DNA of 64,000 nt, taken from contig JABACO010000106.1 of NCBI GenBank assembly GCA_013339895.1, forward strand, positions 20,001 through 84,000, in the 5' to 3' direction. The stretch comes from Ephydatia muelleri (lineage: Eukaryota > Porifera > Demospongiae > Spongillida > Spongillidae). Position 1 is the first letter of the stretch. Each line of letters starts with the position of its first letter. A program made the position numbers and the translations under genes. The notes below the pieces were generated by a model, which was not told the DNA's origin, ran no database searches, and saw only the letters and a program-made list of their open reading frames with translations. Shown in pieces: positions 11,315-23,239 of the stretch.

Positions 11315-12969
11315 ATGACGAAACGGCTGAAACTGGACGAGGTCATTGACCTTTTGAACAGGGATGACGAAGACTTTAGTATTGCAAATGCTGATGCAGA
11401 CTTCGATGTTGCTAGTACCACTGATGAAGTTGAGCCAATCATGTACGATGCTGAGCCAATGGCAGCTGGCAGTGATGACGAGTACGAGGAGATAGGGATT
11501 GAAGTGGAAGTTGAGGATGTTGATGCAGGAGAGATGGGCTGGATCTAGAATTCGTACAAGAAGAGATAGAGGAGCATGACACAGCCAGTGCAAGTAGGTG
11601 TTAAACAATCCATCTGCATACTTGCATATACACTGCATTTTATTAGATCCACATGGTTACAAATGGACTACGAAACTGACCCCAATTACAGTTGGTGAAT
11701 TTGAAGAGCAGGTCGGTCCAACATTTAGAGTTGGAAATACGCCCATGTCCGTTTTCAGCCACATGTTTCCTGCCACCATTGTTGAAAGCATCGTGAAAGA
11801 AACAAACAGATATGCTCACCAAGAAATGGGTGATGAAAAGTTTGCTAAGTGGCAACCAATTGATAGCAATGAGTTCAATGCCTACCTGGGATTCAATATT
11901 TTGATGGGGTTGGTCCGCTTTCCTGAGTTAGAGGATTATTGGAAAAATGACCCATACTTCAATTATCCACCAATTTCTGACAAAATCTCTAGGACTAGGT
12001 TTAGACACATAAGCCAGTTTATGCATTTTGTCGATAACGATGTGCTGCCTACCAGAGGTGAAGTAGGGTACGACAGGCTGGGCAAAATAAAGCCTATAAT
12101 CACAGGAATAGCAGATGCTATACAGGCTGCATACTCACCCGGTAAAGAAGTCTCTGTCGATGAGGCGATGATCCCTTTTCAGGGACGCTCCAGTCTCAAA
12201 CAGTTCCTCCCACTGAAACCTATCAAAAGAGGCATAAAAGTGTGGTCACTTGCTGATAGCAACAATGGTTACATACATCGGTTTGATGTATACACAGGGA
12301 AAGGAAGTGGAACTGAGAAAGATGCTGGGCTAGGAGAAAGTGTTGTACTAAACCTGACATCCCACCTACAGGGACCATGTGTATTGTGACAACTTTTTTT
12401 CATCTCCAATACTTTTTGATGAGCTTCTCCAGAGTAAACTTTATGCTTGTGGTACAATTCGCCAGAATCGAAAAGGTTTTCCAGAGGATCTGAAAGGCAA
12501 TTGGAAGAAAGATGAAAAGTTAGCTACATATAGACATATACTAACAGTATCACTTGCATACATAGGGGTGACCTGGAAGGACAACAAAGTCGTCACGGTA
12601 CTTTCAAGTAATGTCCAACCTGGTGAGGTGGACACCTGCAAAAGAAAACAAAAGAATGGTACACATATGCAACTCAGCTGCCCTGTAGCTGTGGTTGAGT
12701 ATGTCAAGTACATGCGAGGAGTTGATCAAAATGATCAACTTCGCACATACTATCTTGTTAGGCTAAAAAGCAGGAAATTTTACAAATACATATTTTGGTT
12801 TCTATTTGAACTGGCAGTGACAAATGCCTTTGTAGTCTACAGAACCTATTCACAAGGGAAAACAATGAAACTCAGAGAGTTCCGCCTAGAACTTGCAAAA
12901 CAGCTTATAGGCGACTACAATTCCAAGAAATGTCCAAGATATTTGAAAACAGCAAACCTTCTCAGCTAA
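11315..12969 (+). pseudogene. piggyBac transposase (DDE_Tnp_1_7), frameshifted
   Basis: The ORF opens with an acidic N-terminal segment (MTKRLKLDEVIDLL..., 11315 to about 11535). It continues in another frame (LEFVQEEIEEHD) to a probable 50-nt intron ending at 11647, and then runs through the transposase core from DPHGYKWTT. The three catalytic aspartates are visible: SVDEAMIPFQGRSSLK, VYCDNFFSS and MRGVDQNDQLR. The core is split by a frameshift near 12370-12385, where one frame stops just as VYCDNFF starts in the next. Another frameshift lies near 11535. The cysteine-rich C-terminal domain of many piggyBac proteins is not evident; the ORF ends RYLKTANLLS. Two frame breaks make this copy probably inactive. 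Confidence 0.9.
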
Positions 12970-13159
12970 GCATGGATGGGCCTAATGTTAATATTGAAGG
13001 TATTTGAGGACCTTCAGAGTGAAATTTAGTTAGAGAATGGAAAAAATCTTCTAAATGTTGGTTCATGTGGACTGCATGTCATACATGGAGTATTTAGAAG
13101 TGCTATGTCAGAGACTGGATGGGACATAGAAACTCTTCTGACAAGTGCATATCGCCTGT

Positions 13160-13575
13160 TTAAAGATTCTCAGCTCACAGTGAGCATGTGGGTGACCTGA
13201 ACAACACTGAGCATCTGGGTGACCTACAGCACACTGTGAATATGTGGGTGACCTTCAGCACACTGTGAGTATGTGCGTGCTGTAAGTCTCACTGTGAGCT
13301 GTAGGTCACCCACATGCTCAGTGTTCTGTAGGTCACCCAGATGCTCAGTGATGTGAATGTCCCCCACATGCTCACTCTGTGCTATACGTCACCCAGATAT
13401 TCACAGTGTGCTATAGGTCACCCAAATGTTCAGTGGAGTGAAGGTCCCCCACTAAGTCACCCACATACTCACAGTGTGCTGAAGGTCACCCACATATTCA
13501 CAGTGTGCTGAAGGTCACCCAGATGCTCTGTTCAGGTCACCCACATGCTCACTGTGAGCTGTAGGTCAGAGCTAT
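13160..13575. repeat. Palindromic minisatellite with units in both orientations
   Basis: Units of about 30 bp, with GTGAGCATGTGGGTGACC in the left arm (about 13178-13280) and the reverse complement GGTCACCCACATGCTCA in the right arm (about 13300-13570), face each other around about 13290. Single-stranded DNA from this region could fold into a long hairpin. It lies just 3' of the piggyBac copy. Confidence 0.85.
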
Positions 13576-13756
13576 GACAGGGCATTAAACGCTGTGCATG
13601 TAATTAGGGCATACCAGTAGTACAGTTACTGAATAGATAGCAATGTCAGGAAAACACTCAGGTCTACTCTCCTTATGACCCTGAAGCTTTGAGTACTGGC
13701 ACCAGTCTTGTTGCCATGACAGTTAGTCCTAGGTAGCCTAGAACCTTTGCATCTTT

Positions 13757-13885
13757 CCCTTCCCTTCCCTTCCCTTCCCTTCCCTTCCCTTCCCTTCCCT
13801 TCCCTTATCTTCCCTTATCTTCCCTTCCCTTCCCATCCCTTCCCATCCCTTCCCTTCCCTTCCTATCCCTTCCACTTCCACTTCC
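13757..13885. repeat. (CCCTT)n microsatellite with degenerate continuation
   Basis: Near-perfect pentamers of TTCCC give way to CTTAT- and CCAT-containing variants and finally CCACTT units. Confidence 0.9.
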
Positions 13886-13966
13886 ACTTCCCTCGAACTG
13901 TCTATTGATGTGTCCATTCATCTATTCATAGGTTTTTTTAAGAAACCACAATACACCTCAGAAGTA

Positions 13967-16900
13967 CAGTAGTGGCTCGCACATTGCGACAATTTGCATA
14001 TCCCACATTGGGAAAATATGCCCCATTCATAGTGATGTTAGGCTACATGTTTGTGTTCCTACAACCCACCGCTAATGAGATTCACTTGGTGATGGATCTC
14101 ATTAGATAGTGGTTTATGTCAACTATACCCCTGTTGATCCTCCCAGCAGTTATTAACTGCACCTACCTTCACATACCCTTTGGCTTGAATGAAAACAAAC
14201 TTACCTGTACACACCTCACCCTTATACATAAAGACTGGCTCTAGATGGACAGCTGACGACAGATAGGCAGGTTGCATATTTATGCCAGCTCCAACACCTA
14301 GCTTGACTGTTAGTGTAAGACAGACAACACAAGTGGCATGATTGACATTCATCGATCAGCACATAAACCACCTACATATGCATGCATGTGCACATAAGAT
14401 ATGTGCATCTTGTGCAAGTGCCAGCCTGCGTACAATATGAGTGAAGGAATTACAGCACAATACAAACTGTGTCAACAGCACCTTACCAAGCATCATGTTC
14501 TACAAGCTTCTCAGATGCCTATCCCCAGCTGAGGATGCACATGTCTTCTAAATGAATTACTCTGTACCACCAAACCAATCACAGTTAGCCACAGGAGCAG
14601 CAATGGCTATGAATCCGAAGAAGCTCAGGGCACCAGGACAAACAAAGCATCAAAAAAAACGTGTAACACCTCAGGTTGAGATGACCAGTGTAGGTATAAG
14701 GATGTACCTGGAATATCAGACTCGCTGTAAGATTCAGAATATCTAAATTTGGTGCATTAAGGGATAGGAGTGCATTTAATCCTAATCCCAACATACCACA
14801 CGATGACACATCTTTGTTTTGGCAATGAGCACACCATTTTCAGCTGTGTGAAGATGAAAAGCATGACAGAAAAAAAGGTACAGTGTGTGGAGTGATGATC
14901 TTTTTAAGCTCATGCATTTGCTACATGTCAATCAATATGATGGTGATTTGGTACGACAAATGTGTATGCTTCCATACAACTTGCAGCTGCAGCATTACAT
15001 GTCAAAAATTGGGACATCAGAAAATCCTTTATTTTGCCAACCATTCATACAGAGAACACAGATCAATTGTGTTTAGGTCTCTGCTTTTTTATTCGCAGAT
15101 GGACGTTGCGGACAAATGTCTGTGGAGTACGATCAGGTGAGGCTGGCTGCCACTGGGATTTAAGCTACATGTAATGCTGCTTCTTTGTATGTGTAGGAAC
15201 CATACACACTTGTGCATAGCTCTTCATTTACATCAACTAATCTAAAACAGTACAGTACGTGCACAGACATTTAGCCATGTGCAAAGAGTATTTTGTACGC
15301 ATGCATGACATTCAAATGTACGATTATAAGTCACGAGGACTGTTGCTTACTTACCCCTATACCGGCTGGCTGTAAACATGCCTTCACCACCTTCATACTG
15401 TCTTATCTCACCGCGTGTAGGCAAAGCCACGAACACGTTGCTGTGATGTTTAAATCTTCAGCTGAACTAAAAATATATGCATAACCACAGTTGTGCGCTG
15501 TTGCTCAAGTTCTGCCAGAGGTCACGTTGACGATCGAAGCGCTATAGCGACGACGTGCACTTACTAGTAGTGTCAAAAAAAGTATCACTTACCTCATAGA
15601 TTCACACATGACTCCGAAGGGAGGCTGTGAAGTCCTATGTCTTTATGCCGCTATAAATTCACATGCATATATTGGTGCTCATTCATAAGAAATCGGGGAC
15701 TTGCTCGACCACGATTTCTAATGAATGAGCACTTCGTATGCATTCTAATTATAGTGCATTTCTAGTGACGATCGATCTACGCATGGCTGAGCCTCAGAGT
15801 GCACGGAAGAAGAGAAGGTGCCTAAAGCGGGAGATGAGCAGACGGTGATTGGTGATATTAAAGCTGGCAAACATGTGGAGGACATTGCACGTGAGTAAGG
15901 GATAAGTAAATCCCAGGCATACAGAATTTTTCAACGCAAGTATTCAATTGTAAGAGCTGTAGCCAGAGGGTAGTGTGCCTACGCAGTCAAAGGTCGTAGT
16001 CAATAAGGCTAAATACCCGGTAATTGACCAAGCCGTGTTCCAGTGGTTTTGCTCGCGAAGAAGCCTTCGAGTTGGCTGCAAACCGTTACCTTTGCCTACA
16101 CGCGGTGAGATACGACACTATGAAGGTGGTAAGGGCATGTTTACAGCCGGTAGAAGGGTAAGTAAGCAACAGTCCTTGTGACTTATAATCGTACATTTGA
16201 ATGTCATGCATGCGTACAAAATACTCTTTTGCACATGGCTAAATGTCTGTGCACGTACTGTACTGTTGTAGATTAGTTGATGTAAATGAAGAGCTATGCA
16301 CAAGTGTGTATGGTTCCTACACATACAAAGAAGCAGCATTACATGTAGCTTATATCCCAGTGGCAGCCAGCCTCACCTGATCGTACTCCACAGACATTTG
16401 TCCGCAACGTCCATCTGCGAATAAAAAAGCAGAGACCTAAACACAATTGATCTGTGTTCTCTGTATGAATGGTTGGCAAAATAAAGGATTTTCTGATGTC
16501 CCAATTTTTGACATGTAATGCTGCAGCTGCAAGTTGTATGGAAACATACACATTTGTCGTACCAAATCACCATCATATTGATTGACATGTAGCAAATGCA
16601 TGAGCTTAAAAAGGTCATCACTCCACACACTGTACCTTTTTTTCTGTCATGCTTTTCATCTTCACACAGCTGAAAATGGTGTGCTCATTGCCAAAACAAA
16701 GATGTGTCATCGTGTGGTATGTTGGGATTAGGATTAAATGCACTCCTATCCCTTAATGCACCAAATTTAGATATTCTGAATCTTACAGCGAGTCTGATAT
16801 TCCAGGTACATCCTTATACCTACACTGGTCATCTCAACCTGAGGTGTTACACGTTTTTTTTGATGCTTTGTTTGTCCTGGTGCCCTGAGCTTTATCGGAT

Positions 16901-17558
16901 TCATAGCCATTGCTGCTCCTGTGTCTAACTGTGATTGGTTTGGTGGTACAGAGTAATTCATTTAGAAGACATGTGCATCCTCAGCTGGGGATAGGCATCT
17001 GAGAAGCTTGTAGAACATGATGCATGGTAAGGTGCTGTTGACACAGTTTGTATTGTGCTGTAATTCCTTCACTCGTATTGTACGCAGGCTGGCACTTGCA
17101 CAAGATGCACATACCTTATGTGCACATGCATGCATATGTAGGTGGTTTATGTGCTGATCGATGAATGTCAATCATGCCACTTGTGTTGTCTGTCTCACAC
17201 TAACAGTCAAGCTAGGTGTTGGAGCTGGCATAAATATGCAACCTGCCTATCTGTCATCAGCTGCCCATCTAGAGCCAGTCTTTATGTATAAGGGTGAGGT
17301 GTGTACAGGTAAGTTTGTTTTCATTCAAGCCAAAGGGTATGTGAAGGTATGTGACAGTTAATAACTGCTGGGAGGATCAACAGGGGTATAGTTGACATAA
17401 ACCACTATCTAATGAGATTCCATCACCAAGTGAATCTCATTAGCGGTGGGTTGTAGGGATCGCTAGGAACACAAACACGTAACCTAACATCACTATGAAT
17501 GGGGCATATTTTCCCAATGTGGGATATGCAAATTGTCGCAATGTGTGAGCCGCTACTG
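13967..17558. mobile_element. pogo/Tigger-like foldback element, ~1.45-kb inverted arms, TA target duplication
   Basis: The element begins CAGTAGTGGCTCGCACATTG and ends with the inverse complement (CAATGTGTGAGCCGCTACTG). TA dinucleotides flank it on both sides (13965-13966 and 17559-17560). Sequence from 13967 to about 15432 reappears inverted from about 16087 to 17558 with only scattered differences; for example, a 74-codon frame in one arm recurs with two changes in the other. The central 650 bp holds remnants of a transposase of the CENP-B/pogo type. CAGT termini and TA duplications are family features of pogo/Tigger transposons. The long arms are unusual and suggest an inverted duplication of the internal sequence. 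Confidence 0.88.
15783..16090 (+). pseudogene. Tigger/pogo transposase N-terminal DNA-binding fragment
   Basis: Degenerate coding sequence starts at an ATG (MAEPQSARKKRRCLK), changes frame, and reads VIGDIKAGKHVEDIARE then ISKSQAYRIFQRK, a psq/CENP-B-type helix-turn-helix. After another stop it continues KYPVIDQAVFQWFCSRRS, which matches the second CENP-B-like helix-turn-helix (W-F--R). Stops and frameshifts show it is dead. The DDE catalytic domain is absent, the arms of the element having taken its place. Confidence 0.72.
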
Positions 17559-17560
17559 TA

Positions 17561-20537
17561 TCAGATGCCGTGATTATCATTAAATATGGGACTGATGATA
17601 ATAGTCAACTCGTTTATTGTAAACGTATTCAACGCCTAATTAGACTAATTATTCAATATGGCAACGTCACCAAGCTACTCGTTGACGTGTTACAGACCTC
17701 TGGTTGAAAACAAGCTGTTTTGCTTTGAGTTAGGGCACGCGAGTCATTATTGCACTCAATCGAGTCACACGCGAGTCGAGTGCGAGTCGAGTGCGAGTTG
17801 AGCGCGAGCGAATGTGAACTTGTGGGTGGACAGCACTGTAGTGTAGTCATCAGATTCATCATTAGCATCAATTGGGATCAGCATTTAAGTGTGTTCATCA
17901 AATTTGTCATCTGATGTTGACCTGCATCTTGTGATTTCATCACACGCAGCTATGTCAAGTATACTAAGTCTCGAAGAAGGTATGTGTTATTTACATGGCT
18001 AACTTTATTATAAATAAGCATGTAATGCAGCTCAACTTTCATCTGCTGTTGGTATGTTTAATGATTTAATTGTTGACAAATTGGGTAGTCATCTAGTGTG
18101 CACACACATGCTTATTAATAAAGTCAAAAATGGCATCCATCCATCTATCCATCCATCCATCTTTTTGCGATGCTCTAGAGGCTAGGAATAACACCAAACA
18201 TCACAAATAACTTGAAATGTTTTGGTGCTTTTCAGATTATTTTATTAGGGATTTGGCCATCAAAATTGTGATGAGTATTCAAGTTAACTGGTTCTGGGTG
18301 GGCACTTCTATGAAAGAATATAACTCATTAAAAATTGTTTTGTACATTGTCACTATGTTTGTTCTGTATCCATCCATCCATCTTACACTTACGTTCGTGC
18401 AAATAGTGTTTTATGATTTTCATGCAGTTGCAATTAAGTGATTGCTAGTATCATTCACCTCTTAGTTATTTGTGTGTGTGTGGGTCTATGCGTGTCTGTG
18501 TGTGTGTCTGTGTGTGTGGGTGGGTCTGTGCATGCCTGCGTGTGTGTCTGTGTGTATGCGTCTCTGTGTGTGTGTCTGTGTGTCTGTGTGTGTGTTGTGT
18601 GTGTGTCTATGTGCGTGTGTGTGTGTGTGTACAAGTTCTTGTCACAGTTCTCGTGTCCCGTCGCAATACTTACTGAACACATCAATAGCAACAGGACCCC
18701 TATACTGAATTTGAAGCGATTTGAATGCTCCTACCTGAAGATGTAGTGGTTTTGAAGCCCATGGGGTATTGGTCCTCGTAGCATCAGCAAGGAATTAGTA
18801 CAAGGCCCAAAGATAAGCTTCCCCGTGGTGTGGTCATCATTGTGGTCATTATTAAGGAGATTTTACTGGGTATGATGAAGTTAGGTCCCGTTCATTGTGG
18901 AGGAGCGAACACACCAATTACCACTTACATGTACACTTATAAGTGAACATGTGGGCTTCACAGTGAGATTGGTGCACTGAACTATGACATTGCATGTGTA
19001 GCCAGTATACATGTATGTCTCTACAGGTATCAATTATTTGTAATGCATCGTAATCTTGCAACATCAATAAACTATACTTACATGTATACAACAACAGTTC
19101 AATAAAACTTTGACAATACATGTATTTCAGCATACAACAAACCATAACATATCTACAATGTTTCTTTGCATGTGGTGAACTGCTATCGTGTGCTTCGTAC
19201 ACTTGAGAACTATAAGTTAATGTCAAGCCAGGGGATAGCACCACTTTGTTTGAATGCCACAATTAAGAAAGAAGGCTCATCAGAGGTGGTGATTTACACA
19301 GAGTATGTCAGGAAGATAGTATATAAACATTCTGGTGCTGTTGACTTGAAATTTTTTGGCGCTTTCCAGATTAATTTATTAGGGATTTGGCCATCAAAAT
19401 TGTGATGAGTTAACTGGTTCTGGGTGGGCACTTCTATGAAAGAATATAACTCATTAAAAATTTTGTACATTGACACTACGTTTGTTCTGTATCCATCCAT
19501 CCATCTTACCCTTACCTTCGTGCAGATGAAGATGAACTCGCAACCAAAAAGCAAAAGCAAGGTTAGCTCATGTACAAATAAACAGTGTTTTATGATTTTC
19601 ATGCAGTTGCAATTAAGTGATTGCTAGTATCATTCGCCTCTTAGTTATTTGTGTGTGTCTGTGTCTGTGGTCTGTCGTGTGAGTGTGTGTGTTGTGTGGG
19701 TCTATGCGTGCCTGTGTGTGTGTCTGTGTGTGGGTCTGTGCATGCCTGCATGTATGTCTGTGTATGTATCTCTGTGTGTGTGTCTGTGTGAGTGTCTGTG
19801 TGTGTGTTTGTGTGTGTATGTGTGTGTGTCTATGTGTGTGTGTGTGTGTGTGTGGTTGTGTACAAGAAAATATGCCATACAATAGTGTACAGGGCCATGT
19901 ACGCAACAATGCAAGTGTGTGCACAAGTGGGAGCCAGCATGAGTTCATGTGCTATGTGCACAGTGGTTTAAAACCATAGCTGACCAGGACATTTCCAAAT
20001 TACTGTATTCAAATATGACCAGTTTGTATACTGATTGTTTAGAAATTCACATGCATAAAAAAATTGTTCATTTACCATTGTGCAAACCCAGGTGTGTTAC
20101 ATAAGCATAAGGGATGTAATTAATATTATTTTATCATGTAGTGCTTGGAATAACAACTTACCAAAGGAGCACCAGGTGGAGGGATTTCAATTAGTATTAT
20201 AGAGAGGGCAAAGAAAGTGCATCATTCAGTAGTTTGAAGAACGATAAGACGATAAAGGAAAAGTTGAATGGATTAACAATCAAATACTAACTGAAAGAGG
20301 GGATTTTGTCTGAAACGTGTTGTGCGAAAGTACTCGGCTTCTTACGTGATAGCGAAGATGCACTATATAGTAATGCGTGTTCGAGGTGTCTGTATTTCAG
20401 TATTGCTCTCTGTTGTTCCGAGCCCCCCCTTCCCAAGCTGTGTTAAACTTAACGATGTAGAAAATTGTTACTTTTTGAATGTGGTACGTTTTACATGAAT
20501 TTTCATACTCCATGACAAGCGTTTTTTTTTTCTTCAG
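17561..20537. other. Mostly non-coding stretch with two TG-rich tracts; possible first exon of the next gene near its end
   Basis: Apart from the segmental repeat listed separately, only microsatellites are seen: TG-rich tracts at about 18470-18635 and 19640-19860, and ATCC runs near 18140 and 18370. Short ORFs in the TG tracts are artefacts. From 20358 an ATG-initiated frame of 44 codons with a hydrophobic start (MHYIVMRVRG...) could be a first exon of the gene at 20538, but its splice donor cannot be fixed from sequence alone. Confidence 0.45.
18205..19720. repeat. Direct duplication: 18205-18580 repeated at about 19340-19720
   Basis: The segment from GATTATTTTATTAGGGATTT through the ATCC run, the phrase TCATGCAGTTGCAATTAAGT and into the TG-rich tract occurs twice in the same orientation, about 1.14 kb apart, with high similarity. 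The second copy carries a short additional insert (GATGAAGATGAACTCGC...). Nothing in it looks coding. Confidence 0.85.
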
Positions 20538-22459
20538 CATTGATTGCTATTCATAAATGCACTGCTGATATTGGACAATTGCTTGTGGAATCTGGCATTG
20601 AATTGTACAAGGATGATTACTCATGGCATAGCCAACAAGCACTCCCAATTATAGACAGAGAAGAAAGTGTATTTATCTTGAAAATGTTGATCAATACGGA
20701 TCGAAACAAATTTGAAGAGTTAAGGCAAAAGTTGTCATTCATAGCCACATTGGGTGCTCCGGGTAGCGGGAAAACCACCTTTCTGTATTATGGACTGGAG
20801 CAGCTTCGCTTATCTTGTCAGACAATTGTCCCTTTGCATGTTTCATTTAATGATTCTACTAGTATTTTGCCAATTGAACGTACTGAGCTTAAAGAGGATA
20901 ATGTAGACTTAGCATGCAACTGTTTTGTGCGGCGAATTTTGTATTCTTATTATTGTTGGGGAAGAACAGTATCTTGGGATTCGTTTGCTAGTGTAATTGG
21001 AGATATATCTATCAAATTGGATGAACTTTTTATTGCACTTAGGAACGATTATATGAATAAGAATCCTGGCCATTCGCCTTCTTTTGTATTAGGGGTGGAT
21101 GAAATTATGGAGCTTGATGAATGCAATAATTTTTCTGATGTTCTGAGTAAGTTTTGCAATCAGATAGATCACTATAGAAAACAATATTTCTTGAAAGTCG
21201 TCATATCAACATTAGATGGATATGTTTTCTTTAAACAATTCAATACAAAATTTGACAAATTACAGAGTGGAATATGTAGGTCTATCATTCAATCGAACAG
21301 AGAGATATATTGGATCAATCTTTTGCCACTATCCTTTGGTCCAACATTTGATGCATTTAAACGCATCATATCAGTATGTGAAGATAGACTGAAACATGTT
21401 GCTATAGCTATAGCTGTTTGTGCTGGTCATCCAAGGTCACTTAATCGTCTTCTTCAAATAATCAGCAAGAACAAAGATAAGACTGTATGGCAGTGGATAG
21501 AAGTATTTGAATCATTGGAACTCAAGCTTCCTCCCATATCACCTAAACAATTTATGTGTTGTTTAGCTGCGTGTTTAACAAACACAAGAGTTGCTGAGCA
21601 AACAGTAACATATGATGGATTGACATTTGGCAGTATGTTATCACTGGGCTATATAGTAAACAGTATAACTCAAAATTCGGAGTTTGTACCTCGTGTTCCT
21701 CCATTATTGCTGCATAGATTACACATGAAATATGCATTTTCGCTCCAAAAAAATCCTGAAGAAAAGGAATTGAATCTGTTGAGTGATCAATTACATCATA
21801 TGCTTCAAGATGTGTTCACATGTATAGAACATAGATCTTGGGAAACTTTTATTTCCCGTTTCTTTCTTTTACGCTTGTGGGGTCATGTTAAGGTATACAA
21901 CTGGAAAAAGGACATTTCAGATGTCACGACCACCATACAATTGTCACAACTTTTTAATGTGGATGATGATCATATTTGTGGTCGTGATATACCTTTGACT
22001 ATAGGTGTACATCAATCACTGATGACATGCATTTATACATCCCATTTAGAATCATGTTGGAGAAATGTCGAGGACTTCCAACCATGTACATTTGGTGCAA
22101 ACCAACCTGGTTTTGATATACTTTGTAAGATGGACGATACTCTTTTGCTGTTTGAAAACAAGTGGTCTGATTTAAACAGTATGACATCGTTTAATGTGAA
22201 TGAATTGAAGACAAAATTGATCCTCACAAAACAACAACTTAAAAAAATTCTGTGGCTTGAAAAGCAGACTGTATGGGTGGCTGTAGTATGGAGATCCCAA
22301 ATTCCAGAAAGGGAACAAATTAAAGAATGTGTCTCAGAAGCCAACTTTGGCGGGCATGTGATTATATTACAAAATGAAGCTATACGATTATGGTTGGGTC
22401 CAATGTTTGATTCAATGCCAGCACTTAATTTGTCATTGTATGATAACATGCCAAAGTGA
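20538..22459 (+). CDS. P-loop NTPase with C-terminal PD-(D/E)XK nuclease-like domain (Crinkler/RHS-like)
   Basis: A single open exon of about 640 codons follows a strong acceptor (run of T, then TCTTCAG at 20531-20537). The first in-frame codon that could initiate is TTG at 20540, so the true start is probably in an upstream exon. Residues (counted from that TTG) 72-79 form a Walker A loop (GAPGSGKTT). SFVLGVDEIMEL at 181-192 is the Walker B strand with DE at 187-188. The C-terminus has GFDILCKMDDTLLLFENKW, that is D526-x12-E539-x-K541, the spacing of a restriction-endonuclease-fold active site. This pairing of an NTPase with an REase-like nuclease is typical of the eukaryotic Crinkler/RHS effector group, thought to derive from transposons. 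The assignment is from architecture and motifs; no substrate can be inferred. The ORF is intact and AT-rich relative to the neighbourhood. Alternatively it is a STAND-like or archaeal-type ATPase with nuclease tail. Confidence 0.7.
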
Positions 22460-22692
22460 CATTATTGTTTTGCTGTGATATTAATAGGTTTTGCTTTGAG
22501 TTGTACATGTATTTGTGCATGTGTTTATATGACTATATATGGGACAGTTCACGAGAAAATTGCACCACTCATATATTATAAAAATGTTATAAAAATGCAT
22601 CACGTTTGCATCGCTATAACTTCCCAACGATTAACGCTATCGACATCCTATTTTCACCACTTCATACTACACCATTTCTCTACAGTAAAATG

Positions 22693-23205
22693 CATTTTGG
22701 AGTCTTGGACTATATCCGTGCCGACGTTCCTACGTGCGATACCCCCTGGGGTTCAAAACTACCATATCTTCGTGTAGGAGTAATCAAATCGCTTCAAATT
22801 CGGTTTGTAGGTGGAGAGGTCCTATATCTATTTATTTGTTCTGTTCGTTAATTTTTATGCAATCCGTTACGGAGACAGTTGAACAAACTACGTGCACATT
22901 TTCGCGCTCGTTTCGCGCCAATGATATGGGCAAATTGCGCTCCGCTCAATGTATGGGGAGGCGGGGATTATTACATTGGCGCGAATCAAGCGGGAAAACG
23001 TGCACGTAGTTTATTCAACTGTATCTCCGTAACAGATGGCATAAAAATTAACGAACAGAACAAATCGATAGGTATAGGACCGCTCTACCTACATACCGAA
23101 TTTGAAGCGATTTGACCGCTCCTACACGAAGATATGGTAGTTTTGAACCCCAGGGGTATCGCACGTAGGAACGTCGGCACGGATATAGTCCAAGACTCCA
23201 AAATA
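22693..23205. repeat. Foldback element (~230-bp arms) flanked by a ~32-bp direct repeat
   Basis: The left arm, ATTTTGGAGTCTTGGACTAT onward (22693 to about 22920), is repeated inverted at about 22975-23205, ending ATAGTCCAAGACTCCAAAAT. The phrase ACTTCCCAACGATTAACGCT plus TATCGACATCCTA stands at about 22620-22651 and again at 23206-23238 in direct orientation. The left copy is separated from its arm by about 40 bp of unrelated sequence. It resembles a MITE/foldback insertion or a template-switch product. Confidence 0.85.
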
Positions 23206-23239
23206 CTTCCCAACGATTAACGCTATCGACATCCTAATA

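Noticed and set aside
11039..11638. 199-codon minus-strand frame
   Set aside because: Antisense shadow of the acidic N-terminus of the piggyBac transposase.
18438..19979. Cys/Val-rich frames (CVCVCVSVC) in TG tracts
   Set aside because: Microsatellite translation; no start context, splice sites or domain.
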